A DNA stretch of 64,000 nucleotides from positions 79,861,668 to 79,925,667 of the forward strand of contig OY804576.1 of the NCBI GenBank assembly GCA_963680875.1, given 5' to 3'. Source of the stretch: Bathymodiolus brooksi. Its lineage: Eukaryota; Mollusca; Bivalvia; Mytilida; Modiolidae. Under the pieces are notes generated by a model. It was not told where the DNA came from. It did not search any database and saw only the letters and a program-made list of their open reading frames with translations. Shown here in pieces: positions 61,600-64,000 of the stretch (position 1 is the stretch's first letter; every line of letters begins with the position of its first letter). The position numbers were made by a program, and so were the translations under genes.

Positions 61600-62825
61600 A
61601 GAACTATAATAAAAATAAATTCAAAGGATTTGATCAGGACCAGTAAATTCAAATTTTCATTTCGAGGACTGAATTGTTCTTAAGAGTTTGAAACATTTAT
61701 GCACTGTAATAGTAGTCTTATCTCCGATAAATGCAATGTTCCCAATGTGATTTGACCACGGTACCTGTCGTATTGTAAGCCTATGCTCTACTGACTAATA
61801 TGGAGGGGTTAAACCAGTTAAAAGGATATTAAACCCCCCCCCCCCCACCCCTCTGATAATTGGATCTTCATACTCACGACATAATTTAGTCAATTCTTAA
61901 CTGTCAAACACTAGAATCATTTGATTTTTAACATCATATATTTTATTTCAGTAATAAATAACAGTACATAAAATATGACTTTTTTAAAACACCTCAATCA
62001 GACAAACAAGTATGCATTCAGATGTTTTATTATGATTCTGACTGCCAGACATCTGAATCAGTGTACAGGTAATTAATTCTCACCGAGCTATATTTCCATT
62101 GTAATTCTTACTGTCAAAACCCTTCACAAAGTTATGATGTTTGTGTACAAATACACAGAAATGATGAGTTCATTTGGACGATAATTCATGGTATAACTCT
62201 AATGTTTCTGGCAACAGAAAATATCTGGCGTGATCGAAGCTGGCTAAAAGTCAATTTCGTTATTTTCCCTTAGAACAAATTCTTTCGCAAGCTGTATTAT
62301 ATCACGATTGCTCTTAAATTTGATTATTCAAGTGTTAACAGAAGATATCTGTTTAAATAAGTATCGGGAAGAGTTTTGGAATCCACTCAAAATTTCCCCT
62401 TCAGTTTCCCCATCTTATCTCAGTCTCAAACATTACTATGCCATAAACATACTATTACATAATTACTGTAAGGGAAACTAGTCTATTTCTGTTAATTGCA
62501 AAACCAAGTCTGTAACACAGGGAGTTTTTAGGTTCAATGTTATTTTGAACAATCAAGTGAAGGAATAATGTATTCTATGTAGACATTACTGTTATTCCAG
62601 GGTAATTATTATCAAGAAAATCCAAGTGTAATTTTTCAAAAAGGTTACTTGTTTGTATTTGGTTCACCTTCATATAAATATTTTGAAACAAGAATCGAAA
62701 CATAAGTTGTTAAGTTCTTATTCTTGAAATATATGTACGTCACTATAAATTCCTGAAATATTCATACATTACTAATTCATGAAATATTCGTACATCACTA
62801 ATTCATGAAATATATTCATACAGGT
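61600..62825. other. Upstream spacer, no gene seen
   Basis: No coding match on either strand. Contains a C-run at about 61833-61847 and AT-rich unique-looking sequence. Confidence 0.4.
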
Positions 62826-63095
62826 GGGTTAGGGTTATGGTGTTTAATGCCACTTTCAACAATATTTCTGTTATATCATGGCGGCCAGTTTTATTGGTGA
62901 AGGAAACCGGAGGAGTACTCGGAGAAAACCACCAACCTGCTGCAAGTCACTGACAAACTTTATCACATAATATTGTTTCGAGAACACCTCGCATGAGCAG
63001 GATTCAAACTCACAACGTTAGTGGTGACAGGCACTGATTACATATGTAGTTGTAAATCCAACCACTATATGATCACGGCCATGAGTCCCTTATAT
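62826..63095 (-). mobile_element. SINE family A, full length
   Basis: GGGTTAGGGTTATGGTGTTT tail side, CACTTTCAACAATATTTCTG, GGAGTACTCGGAGAAAACCA, CAGGATTCAAACTCACAACG, head CAACCACTATATGATCACGG. Confidence 0.82.
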
Positions 63096-64000
63096 ATTCA
63101 TATTCATACATCACTACATTCACTAATGAAAGTGGTTCCAATTTATTGGCCATATTTTTTCATTGTATAAATTGTTGTTTATTTGCCAAAGATAAGGATG
63201 CTAGATTGGGCACATCAATGAATTAACTTTCATGCATTCCTATATTAAATTGATGATTAAATAAACAAAAATCATTGAAAAATCCAGACAACAGACCTAC
63301 ATAAAATGTACAGAGATCTACAAAAAGTATTTTTACAATATGTTTCATATAAAACCACATTTCTTCTTCTTCAAATAATTATTCCAAAGCCAATTATTTG
63401 TTACACTTGAATAAAATTTCTATCAACAAAAGCACAATTAAATGTAGTTTTACCCTATAATTTTATACTCGTAAGAATTTTAAGAGTTTACGAGTTATTA
63501 ACAAAACTGAATATCGACCGTCAAAAACGCAATACAATGATCACATTATTGAAGACGTATAACTTAAGCTTGTGTTTAAATCAGGACTATTTGAAAACCA
63601 TGCTTCAACAACACATATTTGAAAATAACTACAGAATAATTCATATATTTTTTCTTTTGTTGATACAAATCTTGCTAATATAAGATCATAGAAGTATTGA
63701 CATCTGGATATTTTTTTTTTAATTGTAATTATAAATGACATAATATAGTACAAGTATTTTAGTGCCGAATGCTGTATTTGCACATCTCTGTACATGTGTA
63801 TTTGCACATCTCTGTACATGTGTATTCCCAAACTGCAAAATAAATATATGTATTCTTTAATTACAGACAAAAATTTAAAACAGAACTCTCTTAATGGTGA
63901 AAATAAGGCTAGCAATTTTCAAATAATCATCCAGTATGCAGCTTTTACAAGTTAGTCCAACATTAATAACGACTAAATTGACATAGATTACTACAGTAGT
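63096..64000. other. Right-edge spacer, no gene seen
   Basis: AT-rich; open frames are compositional. A 24-base tandem pair (TTTGCACATCTCTGTACATG plus TGTA) lies at about 63776-63824. The missing HEATR5 5' exons would lie beyond this edge. Confidence 0.4.

Noticed and set aside
61833..61850. Poly-C tract as a regulatory G-quadruplex
   Set aside because: A plain homopolymer run with no other supporting signal; more likely slippage or sequencing-sensitive.

Overview
This is animal nuclear DNA, most likely from a mollusc and probably a bivalve. The evidence is a single widely split gene with GT-AG introns, AT-rich introns, and a dense load of short interspersed repeats. Those repeats include tRNA-headed SINEs ending in GCGTTAAACA-type tails with AATC or ACTC runs, ATACCCCCCGC-ended elements with ~160 bp tandem cores, and many TA-flanked MITEs. 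The mollusc assignment rests on my recognition of these repeat styles and not on any search. I see no bacterial operon, organellar or rRNA sequence.

One gene dominates. Thirty-four consecutive coding exons on the minus strand, from 57438 down to a TAG stop at 10788-10790, encode 1,893 residues of a HEATR5-family protein (HEATR5A/HEATR5B; yeast counterpart Laa1). All 33 exon junctions have AC...CT on the plus strand (GT...AG on the minus strand), and every reading phase carries through, so the coding model is internally consistent. The first ~150 residues expected from the vertebrate protein are not visible. Their exons must lie beyond 64000, or I failed to see them in the 6.5 kb upstream of the first exon. 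The protein is a giant HEAT-repeat solenoid that works with AP-1, aftiphilin and gamma-synergin in clathrin/endosome traffic.

Layout by region. 1-475: ~60-bp-unit satellite. 823-1214: SINE with an AATC tail. 2144-4182: 2 kb element with ~230 bp inverted repeats and an 8 bp target duplication. 4474-4787: small MITE. 5280-5785: tandem duplication carrying SINE tails. 6765-7330: interrupted SINE. 9560-9805: 27-bp minisatellite in the 3' flank. 10788-57438: the HEATR5 gene. Its introns hold several SINE families, at least four TIR/MITE families, a pogo-like element with a gutted transposase (30688-32927), a 33-bp minisatellite of about 61 units (36646-38811) and several elements built of ~160 bp tandem cores. 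57439-64000: upstream intron or 5' flank, with a nested TTAA-flanked transposon at 59128-61596.

No clearly new molecular system is present. The most interesting signals are structural. Two HEATR5 splice donors have been copied into local tandem arrays. One MITE family has seeded three different minisatellites. Several SINE families with different heads share one 3' module. A tandem-core element has inserted into the terminal repeat of another transposon, whose other arm still records the uninterrupted sequence.
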